Below are positions 1 to 10,891 of a DNA stretch of 64,000 nt, piece by piece. The stretch is from assembly GCA_028023455.1 (NCBI GenBank), contig JAQFVV010006313.1, forward strand, positions 3,267,147 to 3,331,146, read 5' to 3'. Source of the stretch: Epiperipatus broadwayi (taxonomy: Eukaryota > Onychophora > Udeonychophora > Euonychophora > Peripatidae). A model generated the notes under the pieces. That model ran no database searches. It saw only the letters and a list, made by a program, of their open reading frames with translations, and was not told where the DNA came from. A program made the translations under genes and the position numbers. How positions within the stretch are numbered: position 1 is the stretch's first letter; every line of letters begins with the position of its first letter.

Positions 1-100
1 AGTTTTGCCTGTTTAGCAAATTTAAAATAAAAACTACTAATAAATTCAAATATATCAAACATTATTGATTATAAATAATATCGGCATTTTAGAATCTAGA

Positions 101-291
101 ATGAGTAAAGAAAAAGAAAAAAAAAAGATCGTCTTAAAGATAAAACAGTAGAGTTGATTCGGCATCAAAAGATATATGAGGATATAGTTAGTTCAGAGAA
201 ATTATATAATGATGAAATGCTAAAAAATATATGTAATCATATATTTAATCAAATTAAAAATGGATGCCTAATAGTACAATATAATTTTTAA
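101..291 (+). pseudogene. Short coding-like remnant, unidentified
   Basis: An ATG at 101 opens a lysine-rich start (MSKEKEK) that runs into a run of ten A. One base shift in that run joins a 50-codon open frame, rich in charged residues (for example DRLKDKTVELIRH), which stops at 289-291. The composition looks more like protein than the flanking TA-rich DNA, but I recognise no family. It could be an exon, a transposon scrap or chance. Confidence 0.2.
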
Positions 292-1189
292 TATTTACTT
301 AACATTTTTACAAACGTTTTAGTATTATTTCTCATGTATTCAAATAAATAGAAAACATTTAAAATTTGTATTAAAAACAAACTTTTGTTCTACCTTCGTT
401 TACTTTAGGTAAGTATAAAATATTTATTTTAAATCAGTGTGTTAATAAATAAATATAAACAAAAAGATATGTACTCTGATTTAATTTTCAAATGATTTAT
501 TTTTATAGGGTTATCAAAATAGAAATTCGTAAAATAATTATTTTGCAAACATTACTTTTATAGAAATGAAACAATAATACATTAAATCTTACACTAAAAA
601 ATAACAACTGATTTTCTTTTTGTTTCAATTAAATATTAAAATCACATTGTAAAAATTTCACCAAAACAAATTACTGTTACATAAATAAATGGTCAAGTAA
701 ATAGTACTTATAAATAGTTGCACCTCTGCGAGAAATAAATTATTTAATTCTTAAGCAACATTAAATGTAAAAGCTAAAGACAACCCAAATCCTATAGCGA
801 TTATGCATCCAATTAGTAATCGGCACATATTTAAATAGCTTAAACTTACTTATAGATTATAGCCTTAATTTAAACAGCCAGAAGTCATTAACTAATATAT
901 ATATATATTGTAACAGGAACTGTGTTCAAACCCTGTTACAAAAGAAGAGAAAGAGAGTAGGTTTTATTAAAAAAATATTATTTTATCGTTTGATTTATTT
1001 ATTAGAAAGGTCGCACAAATAAGTGCATATGTATTTACTGAGTTAATAAAAATGACGGTGATTATGAGTTAATATTTTTTTTTGGCATGCGTGTGTATAG
1101 ATAAATGTTGTTTTAATTAAAAGAAAAAAAGGCAAAATTAAGAAAGAGTTTTAAAGCATACAAAAAGTTTTTTATTAAGATTCCATAAA
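291..1189. other. AT-rich stretch with no supported gene
   Basis: I see no coding frame or recognisable repeat domain. A short TA run (894-908) is followed by a motif at 923-933 (GTGTTCAAACC) resembling a tRNA-type B box, but no A box lies at the right distance. Confidence 0.5.
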
Positions 1190-2830
1190 TTAATTAGCTA
1201 AATGTTTTAATAAATTATTAATTGGTTTAAGTGACATAATCCCTGTTAAATTTACCCAACTATTAATCATTTTATTTTCCAGAATGATACCTTGTTATTT
1301 TTCATGAGATAATTCAAATTATCATATTTACCGTTTAATATGAAAATTCTGCATTTATTCTCAACATCAGGAGAATGTTATAATTTGTCCTTATATGTTT
1401 TTGTTGATATATTTCTTGTTTGAAATTCCTACAGCAGTTTTGAATAATTTTGAGCAATAACATCTTCATATTTTTAATTATTTTTGCACAATTATATATT
1501 TCTATGTTTATCCAAATGTTACAATAATTTGGGATCACTTAAATATAAACATGATTTTAGAAAACTATCTTTTATGTCTAACTGTTATTGAGTTAAGTAA
1601 TTTAAAAGCCATTTTGTTTAGTAAATGTGTTTCCATATTTATTAAATAATTTTAAATTTTACTATTGTTTTCATTAAATAATGTAATTTTTATAAACCCA
1701 TTATTATCAAATAATATGAAAAAGTAACAATGAAGTGCAACATTTTTATAATGCATAAGCATGCTTTCAACATATTACTGCCAGAATAAACAGCTTACTA
1801 AACAAGCCAAAAGATGAAATACCAGATGAGTCCAATCCTCAAATCTTTTAGAAAATCATATGGAGTGCCCTACCCTGTAGTTTTGTATATTATGATGAAT
1901 CTTGAGCAAATAAATTCATGACAATTGCTCAGCATATGTACTTCTACAACAAAGTCAAACAGAGTAGCAAATACAAATAAATATTTCATGATCACATGCT
2001 CACTATGGGCCAGAAATTCACTCCCGCTAATGTGAAAACAATCTGTGTCAAAAGAGATGACTTAAAAAGAAAATATAAAGAGGGCCTGTGCAGTCACAAA
2101 TGATCGACATTCTATCATTCCTTTGTTGAAAAATTTAATATTTATATGTCACATTTACATATTAAGCCTCATTTACATGTCAAATTATATCAATATAACA
2201 TAGTCTTAATTTCTAAATTAAAAACAAAACTATGATTCTGGCAATAATATCAAAAGCATGCTTATGTATTATAAAAACTTTAAACTTCACTTGCTATTTT
2301 TTCATATTACTCGATTATAATGAGTTTATATGAATTATATTATTTAATGAAAAGGGAAGAATAAATATGGAAACACATTTACTAAACAAGATGATTTTAA
2401 AATTTCATTAAATCAATAGTTGTTAAATGTGAAAGATATTGTTTTGTAAAATCATGTTTAAATTTAAATCTGTTCGGACTTGTTATAACATTTGAATAAA
2501 CACAGAAATATATAATTGTGCAAAAATAATTAAAAATTTGAAGGAGGTGTTGATGCACAAAATTATTCAAAACTGTTGCAGAAATCTAAAACAAATAATA
2601 TGCCAACAGAAACATATGGAGATAAGTTATAAAACTCCTCCTGATATTGAGAGTAAATGCAGAATCTTCACATTAAAATTAAACGATAAATATGATAAAC
2701 ATTTAAATTTTCTCATAAAAAATAAGGCATCATTCTGGAAAATAAAACGACTGATGGTTGGGTAAATTTAACAGTGATTATGATCCCTAAATTAATTAAT
2801 AACTTATCAAAACTTGTCTCAAATTCAATG
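1190..2830. repeat. Large inverted repeat, arms of about 600 bp
   Basis: The sequence at 1190-1790, read on the minus strand, matches 2235-2830 on the plus strand over its whole length with scattered substitutions and small indels. Shared landmarks include GTTGGGTAAATTTAACAG near the outer ends and AAAGCATGCTTATG at the inner ends. Both arms carry the same short open frame in opposite directions, containing KIIQNCCRN (minus 1335-1538, plus 2538-2765). The 445-bp spacer is unique. This is the footprint of two head-to-head copies of one dispersed sequence rather than a terminal-repeat transposon; I found no flanking target duplication. Confidence 0.75.
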
Positions 2831-3660
2831 GTGAAATCTGGAAGAATGGAATTTATGACTGACATAGTAAAGAAAATCAAAAAAATGTTAGGAAAAGATG
2901 TAGATAAAATCACAAAATTGCTTAAGATAATTCATATGGCTAAAGAAATAAAGAATCATCTTGAAAAGATAAATGAAACAAATCATTTTTTTTTAAAAGC
3001 AATAATATCGTATGCATTAATAATGACAAAAGCAAATGGCTGGTGTTGTTAAATAATAACAATTAAACACAAAACATGAACTTGCAAATCACTAATTTAC
3101 ACTTTAAAAACATCAATACTTATAAAACAAAATATTTGAAAGATAAATTTGTGACTACGATTTTGAGAAGATACTACACTAAAGCATACAAATGGTCTGA
3201 GTATTTATTAATGCACCCATCAGCCATACTGTTGTGCATGTTTGCAAATATCAAAATGCATAAATACATCCAGCTGCTTAGACTTATGATAGATTTTAGT
3301 GAGATATGTTACTATAAAGCAGCAAAGAAAATAGCATATTGATTAATTGAAGACATTGGTTTTGGAACTTACATAATAAAGTCATCAGTTGAATGTCTAG
3401 AGAAAATTAAAAAAACTGAACACATGATAGCTTCATTAGATATAAAAGTTTATCATTCTATGTCACATAACCTATCTATTAACATAATTTAAGATTTGGA
3501 GCAAATCAACTAAAATCCACACCAAAAGATTTTATAATAAAGTGTTAAAATGGATTGAGAAAAAAATAGTAGCATTAAAAATGGAGAAGTGGATGGTCTA
3601 TTTGGTTTCCACTAAGTGGAACACTTTGCAGCATTGTGCTCTCAAAATTTGGGAATAATA
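1790..3660 (+). pseudogene. Decayed protein-coding remnant of unknown family
   Basis: From about 1790 the plus strand gives protein-like stretches interrupted by stops and frame changes: around 1925-2110 (TMGQKFTPANVK, YKEGLCSHK), then frames at 2774-3052 and 3076-3342, then 3343-3640 (DIGFGTYIIKSSVECLEKIK, MIASLDIKVYHSMSHNL, NGEVDGLFGFH, EHFAALCSQN). The shared direction and normal residue composition suggest one long ORF that has decayed. The right arm of the 1190-2830 inverted repeat overlaps its middle. No zinc finger, RT or DDE signature is visible, so I give no function. A large transposon or an integrated virus-like gene are both possible. Confidence 0.4.
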
Positions 3661-4059
3661 TTTGATCAAAATATTTATATCCTGGTCAAATTTTTTTGTT
3701 ATTTTTCCAAAAGTGAAGAAAAATATTACTTTGTCTGACATACATCAAATTCAGTTGGGTTGGGCAGCCATTTGTATTTTTCCAGCTGTGGAGAAAAATT
3801 CTTTAGTTCTACTGTGCCAGAATCTTTTGATGTGGGCAATATTTATATGTGATTTAGTAATCCTGATTCATAAAGTTAAACAAGTATCTGTATAAGTGCC
3901 TATTCGTGTGTTTATGCTCTTATTTTTTACCAGATGTGAGGGAAAAAATATAAAAATTCTTTTGTCTGACTGCACAAAAATCTGTTGGGTTTTGTCTGAA
4001 ATATATACATAACTTATATAAGACAATACTAGTACCAGTATTACAATTAATATAGTATT

Positions 4060-4063
<4 letters not shown>

Positions 4064-4131
<68 letters not shown>
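4064..4131. repeat. (TA)n microsatellite
   Basis: An uninterrupted TA dinucleotide run of about 68 bp that abuts the left end of the foldback structure at 4132. Such TA tracts are common targets for retroelement insertion in AT-rich genomes. Confidence 0.95.
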
Positions 4132-4135
<4 letters not shown>

Positions 4136-5015
4136 GAGCGTGCTAATAGCTCTAAACAAGGATTTTTTTATTTATTTATGATAAATGCTACTACAAGAGA
4201 AGACATTCAAATCATTTTTATCTTGGATTGTCCCCATCCCAGACTGGTTTCAACCTATGGGTCTCTTCAGTGAGGAGTTGGGACATTAGATTTAAAAAAC
4301 CAACTCAAGCAAAGCATTTATCTAAAAGTTAATTGTTAGAAGAATATCTGAAACTTTTAGACATCTACATGTCTCTCAGCTCTCCAACTGAAAAAAATCA
4401 TATGGGCCTGAACTTAATTCAGATACTCCATATATTAGTAGGCCTAGCCATTAAATTTAGCCAAAGCCACAACAGCAAAATAATAATAGTAATAATAACA
4501 ATCCAAGATAAAAATAATTTGATTGTCTTCTCTCTGTGTGCTTGTTAATTATAGAAATAAATAAAAAGCATTTGAGAGCTATTAGCACGCTCTTAATTTT
4601 ACATATTTGTAAGTGCCAAGCTATATATGTCATGTGACAACAAACATTTATTATTACTATTATTATTTTGCTGTTGTGGCTTTGGCTAAATATTAATGGC
4701 TAAAGCTATTTCACTAGTATATGAGATTATCTACTAATTTCGTGAATATATGTTTTTTTCAGTTGGAGGCTGACTTTAAAGGCATGAAATAAGTTTTGGA
4801 TCTCCCTAACAATTAACTTTTTAGATAAATGCTTTGCTTGAGTTGGTTTTTAAAATCTATCATGCAACTCCCCCCCCCCCCCATAGGTCGAGGGAACTCC
4901 AGTCTGGGAGGTGCGAGGACAGTCAAGATAAAATGATTTGAATGTCTCTCTTGTAATAACACTATCTGATAAAAAAAAAAAGCTTTAGGCTATTGCCTGC
5001 TCTGAATTTTTACAT
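4132..5015. repeat. Foldback element with three copies of an end module
   Basis: The left arm 4170-4510 is the imperfect reverse complement of 4645-4965; shared words include AAAGTTAATTGTTAG, CCAAAGCCACAACAGCAAAA and AGATAAATGCTTTGC. An end module, AGAGCGTGCTAATAGCTCT, lies at 4135-4153, again inverted near 4575-4597 inside the spacer, and in degraded form near 4985-5005. The minus-strand reading of 4242-4271 folds as a hammerhead-like core. In the right arm the equivalent position is a run of 14 C, so that copy has lost it. The pattern is two partial retroelement copies head-to-head, as PLE-type elements often leave. An open frame at 4333-4548 is a by-product. Confidence 0.7.
4242..4271 (-). 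ncRNA. Hammerhead-like motif in foldback left arm
   Basis: On the minus strand the order is CTGAAGA, then GACC, a short loop, GGTT, then GAAAC. This matches the type I hammerhead plan (CUGANGA, stem II, GAAA). GACC and GGTT pair with one G-U closing pair. The flanks (CTCCTCA on one side, CAGTCTGGG on the other) do not form an obvious stem I, so activity is doubtful. This is a pattern match made by eye. Confidence 0.4.
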
Positions 5016-5141
5016 GACCTTTATAGTGCTCTGGATAAGCCTCTAGGTGATGCTGCAGACACCAAGCCTGCAAGTGATAAATTTCTATCCAAAATGGCTG
5101 AAATTGATGGAAAATTAAGCTTTTCTTCCATTAAAAAGCAC
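4989..5141 (+). other. Short coding-like open stretch
   Basis: About 50 codons without a stop, read from just after a TAG at 4986, with protein-like content (LHDLYSALDKPLGDAADTK, FLSKMAEIDGKLSF) ending in TGA. There is no ATG near its start and no clear splice acceptor. It is more protein-like than anything in the next 2.5 kb. It may be an exon, a retrocopy or a transposon piece; unidentified. Confidence 0.25.
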
Positions 5142-5159
5142 TGAGATTATATTATAGTT

Positions 5160-7935
5160 GAATGCCAATTTTTTACAATATTAAACCCCTCCCCCAATAA
5201 AGTTTTATTTTTAACTTATATGAACTAACTATAATCATATTTATTATTCAAACATCAGATATGTAAGCAGTAAATGAATTACCCTATACTAAAGGCAATA
5301 TAATTAAATTTCCATGAATACAGTCTGGTATCCATAACACTTATTTGATTTATATATATTTGATTACAGAATGAATAATAAATGTTACATTATTTATTCT
5401 ATTAAAATATAATAAAAATAGTTGATATAATTATTGAGAAACGTTAGTGAATTAATATTTTTTCAGGATTATAAAAGATTTAACAGTATATGAATATAAT
5501 TTTCAGGTATAAGAGAAAAAAATAAAAGATAATGATTCATTGACAACTTTAAGATGGTACAAGAGTAGATGAACAAATATCTAATTGTGTCTTCTTAGAA
5601 TTCTGCTTTTTTTTAGAACTTTTCAAAAATTTATTTCTCAAAATTTAAATTTAAAGTTGTATTAAATACTATTTATTTTAAAACATAATTAAAAATTTTT
5701 TTCACTAGTTTAAATTGTATATTTATTTACTAAATAATCTATAGATATCTCTGAAGGCAATGTTTATATATACATATAGACTGTTTGGTTGGCCCACCTC
5801 AAATACATTTCTGATGCAATCACCATATGTTTGATTGGTATTTTTAATAATGATATTATTATGTCTGTGCAATAATTAATATAAAATTTTAAGCAAAATC
5901 TATGGCTTATAAGATTCAGTTTTATTTTACAATTGAATATTGCTCAGTTGGTGTAAAGTTAACATTCTAAGATAACTTTATAAGTTTGTATTATTTATTA
6001 TTTTTATGCTTTAATAATATTTATAGTATTTTTCATTTGTAATGTAAATAAGTTGTACAAAAATTTGTGAAGATATTTCCAAAAGTAAAACCAAAGATGG
6101 ATTACTAAGCTTTTTTGTGCCAAAAAATTAGCAACCATAAATCTCCAGATACATTTTTGAATGTCTTCACAGTTTTAAAAGAATAGAAAGTATGGCATGG
6201 AAGCAGATTTTAATTTAAAAACACTCCAAATAATTTTGATATTTATATAGCAATTCAACCAATTGATAAATTAATTACATCATCAACTTTGATGGAAATA
6301 ACATTAATTAGGAGTTAGTAACTGTTGATTGCTCTCTTTGAAACAATTAACAAAAAGAAATGAAATCATAAGCCAAAGTATATTCTTAAAGAATTTAATA
6401 TTTCTGCATAATTCATTTAACGATGGATTATTATAAAAACAGAATTAACTGAAAAATAGAAAGACAGCTTAAACAACAAAAAGTTTAGTATACCTGTGGA
6501 TGACTGGATTAGTGAAAATAAGATACATAATTCACAACAAATCTACTAATATTTGGATTAGTATTAATTAATGGGATGCATGTGACTATGCTATGATAAT
6601 TAAATGTAAACTAAATTACTTTAATCCTTCATTGAAATAAGATATTGTAGATATTATGAGTGTTGGATATTTATTATGGCAGAAATTTGGATTACTATCT
6701 TTAAACTATTAAAAACTATTTTAAAAGTACTTTATATTAAAAAAAATAATGACCTAATAAGATACAATCTATTGGCTTTGATGATAGTATTAATAATAAA
6801 TTGTCACAAAATGAAATAATCATTCATATTTTCATATTAAAACAATACAAACCACAGACATACAGTTGTGACCAGCCATAGTATATTTAAAACTTCACTT
6901 GTAAAAAATAATCATTTAAAAAATATGTGCACGAATACAATCCATTTAAAAAAACCTGATTAAAATAATATGGAATGATAAATACTATAATATTATCAAA
7001 ATATAATTACTGTAATAAATAATTTATTTATACAGCACTAACTATATACAAAATATAATTAGTAACATTAAAGCCTGTAAAAGATTTAACATTATTGGCT
7101 GCAAACATGATCTTTATTTTCTTAATTAATGATTTAAAAATAATAAATTCTTTGTTGTTATAAAAGCATAAAACATGTAAAAGAAAAGCTCGACAACTGC
7201 GACTTTTATGAAATTTATGCATAAATTAAAATCTTTTAAAAAATTCAAAAAGAATCCTTTTTTTTATTTAACATCCAACACACAAATATATAAAATGGCA
7301 AAACAAATTCTTAGTAGATTTTTTGAGGAGTGGAAAGCAATGATGTTTAGATTTTCAAAACTGTCATTAATTTTTGAAATCTTTCAGCTGTCGCCATTTC
7401 TACTTTAATAAAATAGATAACAGATGAAATACTTCAAAATTTTCTGATAAACAAGAGAAGGCTAAATTTCAAATTCCGATAAAGGAATTTCAGATTTTTG
7501 AATCAAGAGAAACAAAAGTCATCAAATAATCAAAAACTTTTGTATGATCTGTACAGAATCAAACCAACATTCACTAAAAAATAAAGAGTAATGGTTTTCC
7601 TACAATAAAGAGATTAACTTACATTAGATATATTATACATTTTACAAACTATTTTTTTTTTTAAAAAAAAAAATTGATTTGCATAAATTTTGAATTATTT
7701 AACGATTAGTTATATAATAGTTTTATCCTATATATTAATTTCAGATAGCTTCCCAAAATGCTTTGAAAAATTAAAAATCTTGTGTAAGAAACAATTATAA
7801 TGATTTCATGTAAAAAAAAAAATTTGCTGTTCTATATTCAAAATATAATAGATTTTAAAATTCCAATTAAAAATATAAAGCTTAAAATTAAAAAAAAAGA
7901 GAGATAATTAATGAATATATTTTTTACTAAGATGG
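5160..7935. other. AT-rich stretch, nothing recognised
   Basis: I see only AT-rich unique-looking sequence with A and T homopolymers. The short frames at 7028-7222 (minus) and 7208-7408 (plus) overlap each other and show no domain or unusual codon use. Confidence 0.5.
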
Positions 7936-7939
7936 TATT

Positions 7940-8413
7940 ATGAGATATTTCTTTATATAGCGCTATGTTTTTATACTGTAATAGTAATATTAGCGATTAA
8001 GTCAATGCATATGCGCTTTAAAGATAAATGATAAATCAATACTCTCATTTTTCCCTACACAAGATATAGTATTTTAAAAAGGATGGAATAAATCCACCCA
8101 TCCTTTCGACTCAAACATTTATGTATGGGCAAATCTTAAGCATATGGAAATGAGAGCATGAAGGTGTTAAGCAATCACTTTAAATTACATTTGTTATGTT
8201 TGAACGAATGATGCTTGCGAAATCTTTACAATATATCATTCTTTAGTTGAAATTAAACAGATATAATGAGATATTATTTTATATAGTGCTATGTTTTTAT
8301 ACAGTAATAGTGATATTAGTGATTAAGCCAATGCACGTGGGCTTTAAAGATAAATTATAAATGAATATCTTTAAAGCGCATGTGCATTGGCTTAATCGCT
8401 AAGATGGTATTAA
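7940..8413. repeat. Short interspersed repeat with TATAGCGCTATG core, three copies
   Basis: Copy 1 (7940-8034, plus) and copy 2 (8262-8355, plus) share the words TATATAG, GCTATGTTTTTATAC, GATTAAG and GCTTTAAAGATAAAT. Copy 3 (8361-8413) is the inverted 3' half, so copies 2 and 3 face each other. TATATAGCGC at one end and GCGCTTTA at the other resemble the ends of a MITE-like repeat widespread in marine invertebrates; that link is from memory. Related partial copies lie near 16137 and 32815. The intervening 8035-8260 holds a small hairpin (GGATGGA with TCCACCCATCC). Confidence 0.65.
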
Positions 8414-8719
8414 TAAAACACTACTAACATGTGTAAATATCAAATACTGTATAACAAAAAACATTTCAGTTATTATAATTTTTTTAATCATAATTTTATA
8501 ATTTATAGTCACTATTTTGAGTTCTATATTGGTTAAGATTTATATTCAGTTGAATCAAGATTTTTTGAATTAAATTGAATTGATAGAAAGAAAAAAAAAT
8601 GTACATCTTTAAAATTTATGTTTGGTTCAAATTGTATTCTGTCATCAAGGAAAGATTTCTTTTTTTTTACTTTTACAATTATTTAGTCAATATAACTTTG
8701 TGTGTGTGTTTTTCATTAC

Positions 8720-8726
<7 letters not shown>

Positions 8727-8785
<59 letters not shown>
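8727..8785. repeat. (TA)n microsatellite
   Basis: A pure TA run of about 59 bp. The open frame at 8599-8835 exists only because TA repeats lack stops in one frame (alternating Tyr-Ile) and is not a gene. Confidence 0.95.
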
Positions 8786-8788
<3 letters not shown>

Positions 8789-8839
8789 CAGTCTATAACT
8801 TTTTTTTACATATATGCAGTCTTTTAATTAAATAAAATT

Positions 8840-9660
8840 TACATCAAGGAATATAATTACAATTGATTGTTTAAGTTTTAATAATATAATGGTTATTATT
8901 GTTTTCACCAGTAATTAGAATGAGGTATAAAAACTGTTTTTGAGATAAAGGACACATTTATGAATTTATTATTAATGCATATTATTGTGAATATGATCAA
9001 ATTTTTTTTTTTAATATGTAATAAATGAAATTTGTGTTTTTAGCTTTTTTGGGATGACATTTTTGAAAGACCTTATTGAAAGTCTACATTATCTCATACA
9101 TTTAAAAAATCCTTCTACAAATGAATTACAAGAATCTTGACTAAAAATTAAGCAAATAAGATATATTTTCAATTTACATTTAGTATTCTTGGATTTTATA
9201 AAGTTAATTATTAATCGCATAATGTATAAAATAATCTCCTTTCCCTTCTTTATTTTAGCCAAAATAGTTTACATTTACTTGCCAGCTTTTATGCTTTCGG
9301 TGAAATTTTAACTAATGTGCACATTTTAAAATTTATTTGTAATGACCTTCATATATGATCAATGTTTGTTTTCATTATGTATTGTACTGAATAAAATTTA
9401 TACTTTTTTTGTCCATTTATAATGAAAATCTTATTTACCTTTCTTATAAGAAAACTGAATGTAAGTTATATAACTACAATAATCACATTTTTAAGTATTT
9501 TATAATAAATTTAATTATCGTACAATATATTAAAGTATAATTAATAATACACTAATGCATTGAAGGTGAAACTAGTCCATATAACAATTTATTTATGCTG
9601 TGCGCTTTCAGAGTTTCATTACTCCATAATCATAGCTTTGTAGATTGACAATATAATTGT
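8840..9660. other. AT-rich stretch, nothing recognised
   Basis: Unique-looking AT-rich DNA with T and A homopolymers. No coding frame or repeat family is recognised. Confidence 0.5.
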
Positions 9661-9687
9661 ATGCAAATATATGCAAAAATATTTTTT

Positions 9688-9960
9688 TTATATTATCCAT
9701 TTTTTGGAAATGGCAAAACAAGTGTCTTTTTTATTTATAGAATTGGTGTCGCTGGTAATAAAACAAGCTTCCTTGATCTTTCTCTTGATGTAATTCCTCT
9801 CTGTACACAATATATCAGCTTTGGAGGGCTTAAATCTATGGTTAAGCTCTTGCTGATGGTCAGCAAACATGGAACTGCCTTCTTTTTTGTTTACTGCCCA
9901 TGTGTATGTGTATCTGTGGTGAGCCAATTTCTTGCCAATTGTGGCATGAGTATAATCAAA
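9688..9960 (-). pseudogene. Penelope-like element fragment, GIY-YIG endonuclease domain end
   Basis: The minus-strand frame carries the C-terminal half of a PLE-type GIY-YIG domain: a TIGKKLAHH motif (degenerate form of YIGETGRKLAHR), then an invariant-looking ADHQQELNHRF block, then NYIKRKIKEACFI (the conserved RKIKEA helix with its Glu) and a following Asn-rich tail, ending in a stop at 9688. In PLEs this domain follows the reverse transcriptase and nicks target DNA. The catalytic N-terminal GIY half and the RT are missing. The sequence is clearly different from the PLE at 51-55 kb, so a second PLE lineage is present. The overlapping plus-strand frame 9661-9993 is its shadow. Confidence 0.65.
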
Positions 9961-10428
9961 AATATATTTTTAATGATTGTACACAATGAGTAGACCATAT
10001 TTAGCTATATTTTTTCCTCTTAGTATGTTGCTATTTTATTATGTTTGAATAATATTGTTTTTATAAAGTCAATATCCTAATGACATTATCAGTTTTACAA
10101 AATGACTCCCATTAAAAAAAAAACACTAGACACTGTAAAATAAAATAAAAAATGATTTTTTAAAAAGTTAGTTATAATGAATATGACTGTTAATAGAAAT
10201 AGTTAATAGAAATTGATAATGATCACTATAATAAATTTTTATAAAGAAAATCCTTGGTAAATAAGAGGAGAGGTGTTTTTTTAAAAATGCATATGCTTTC
10301 TTTGTATTTATATATTGAACTATTTCCATTATCTAATATTAAGTATTAGAATGTCTTTTAAAAAATTAACTTTCTTTAAATTTTCCAATCACATTCAACT
10401 GTTAGTAATAGCGCACAGGTTAGTATAT

Positions 10429-10471
10429 GCGCAATGTTTTAAAAGGTATTGTTATCATCCCTTCTTCAAGT
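10429..10471 (-). ncRNA. Hammerhead-like core, left copy
   Basis: On the minus strand: CTTGAAGAAGG, a 14-nt loop, CCTTTT, AAAAC, then ATTGCGC. Compared with the 62884 copy (CCTGAAGAAG ... GGAAACGTTGTGC) the order CUGAAGA, stem, GAAAC is recognisable, but the GAAA has decayed to AAAA and C3 to U. Probably inactive. Confidence 0.4.
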
Positions 10472-10503
10472 ATTGCTGGCCTGACTAGTGACAGTACTAT
10501 CAT

Positions 10504-10550
10504 GGAAATCAAACCTGAACTCTTAGATTCTTTAACTGAGCCATCCTGCC
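10504..10550 (-). promoter_or_regulatory. tRNA-like pol III promoter boxes of left copy
   Basis: Read on the minus strand, GGCAGGATGGCTCAGTTAAA begins at 10550 like a tRNA 5' end and holds an A box (TGGCTCAGTTAAAG, 10530-10543). A B-box-like GGTTTGATTTCC follows at 10504-10515. Spacing is shorter than in a real tRNA and no full cloverleaf forms, so this is a tRNA-derived promoter, not a tRNA gene. Confidence 0.5.
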
Positions 10551-10583
10551 AAAAATTTAATATTCAAAAAATTTAAGGATCCA

Positions 10584-10594
10584 GGTTCGAATCC
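10584..10594 (+). promoter_or_regulatory. B box of right copy
   Basis: GGTTCGAATCC is a perfect match to the tRNA B-box consensus. The A box expected about 35-45 bp upstream is missing at the joint of the two copies. Confidence 0.55.
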
Positions 10595-10626
10595 CATGCT
10601 AGTTCTGCCACTGGTCAGGCCAGCAA

Positions 10627-10671
10627 CACTTGAAAAAAGAGAAGAGAATAATACCCCTTGAAATATTGTGC
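10627..10671 (+). ncRNA. Hammerhead-like core, right copy
   Basis: CACTTGAAAAAAGAG, then GAATAATACC, then CCTTGAAATATTGTGC. It is the mutated sister of the better conserved core at 62884-62925; GAAA is intact here but the CUGAAGA half is degraded. Confidence 0.4.
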
Positions 10672-10891
10672 ATCTTACTAATAGTTGAATGTAATTGGAA
10701 AATTTAAATAAAGTTTAATTTTTCTAAAGATATTCAATACTTAATATTAGATGATGGAAAAAGTCCAATATATAAATACAACTAAAATACCATCACCAGG
10801 AAACTGTCAGAAAAACAATATGCTCTTTTTATTTTGAAAAATTTATTAAAAATTAAATATGTTTAATGAAGTCTGTAACACCTCATTGAAA

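Larger units (their letters stand above)
10320..10775. mobile_element. Inverted pair of tRNA-like / hammerhead-like short retroelements
   Basis: Two copies of one roughly 200-bp unit lie head to head, the left one on the minus strand (10330-10552) and the right one on the plus strand (10575-10770). Each reads from a tRNA-like head, through CAGGCCAGCAA, a hammerhead-like core, TTACTAAYAGTTG, to a tail ending GATGATGGAAAAAGTCCA-like. The heads meet at an AT-rich joint (10551-10574). The left copy keeps a possible A box and B box; the right copy keeps a textbook B box. Degenerate copies of the same tail occur at 35183 and throughout 61905-63058. I infer a SINE-like, non-autonomous element of the hammerhead-bearing type. 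Confidence 0.65.

Noticed and set aside
8599-8835. 78-aa open frame with a Tyr-Ile repeat
   Set aside because: It is the translation of the TA microsatellite and has no protein-like flanks.
10580-10620. A tRNA gene at the perfect B box
   Set aside because: No A box, acceptor stem or anticodon arm; it is the head of a SINE-like element.
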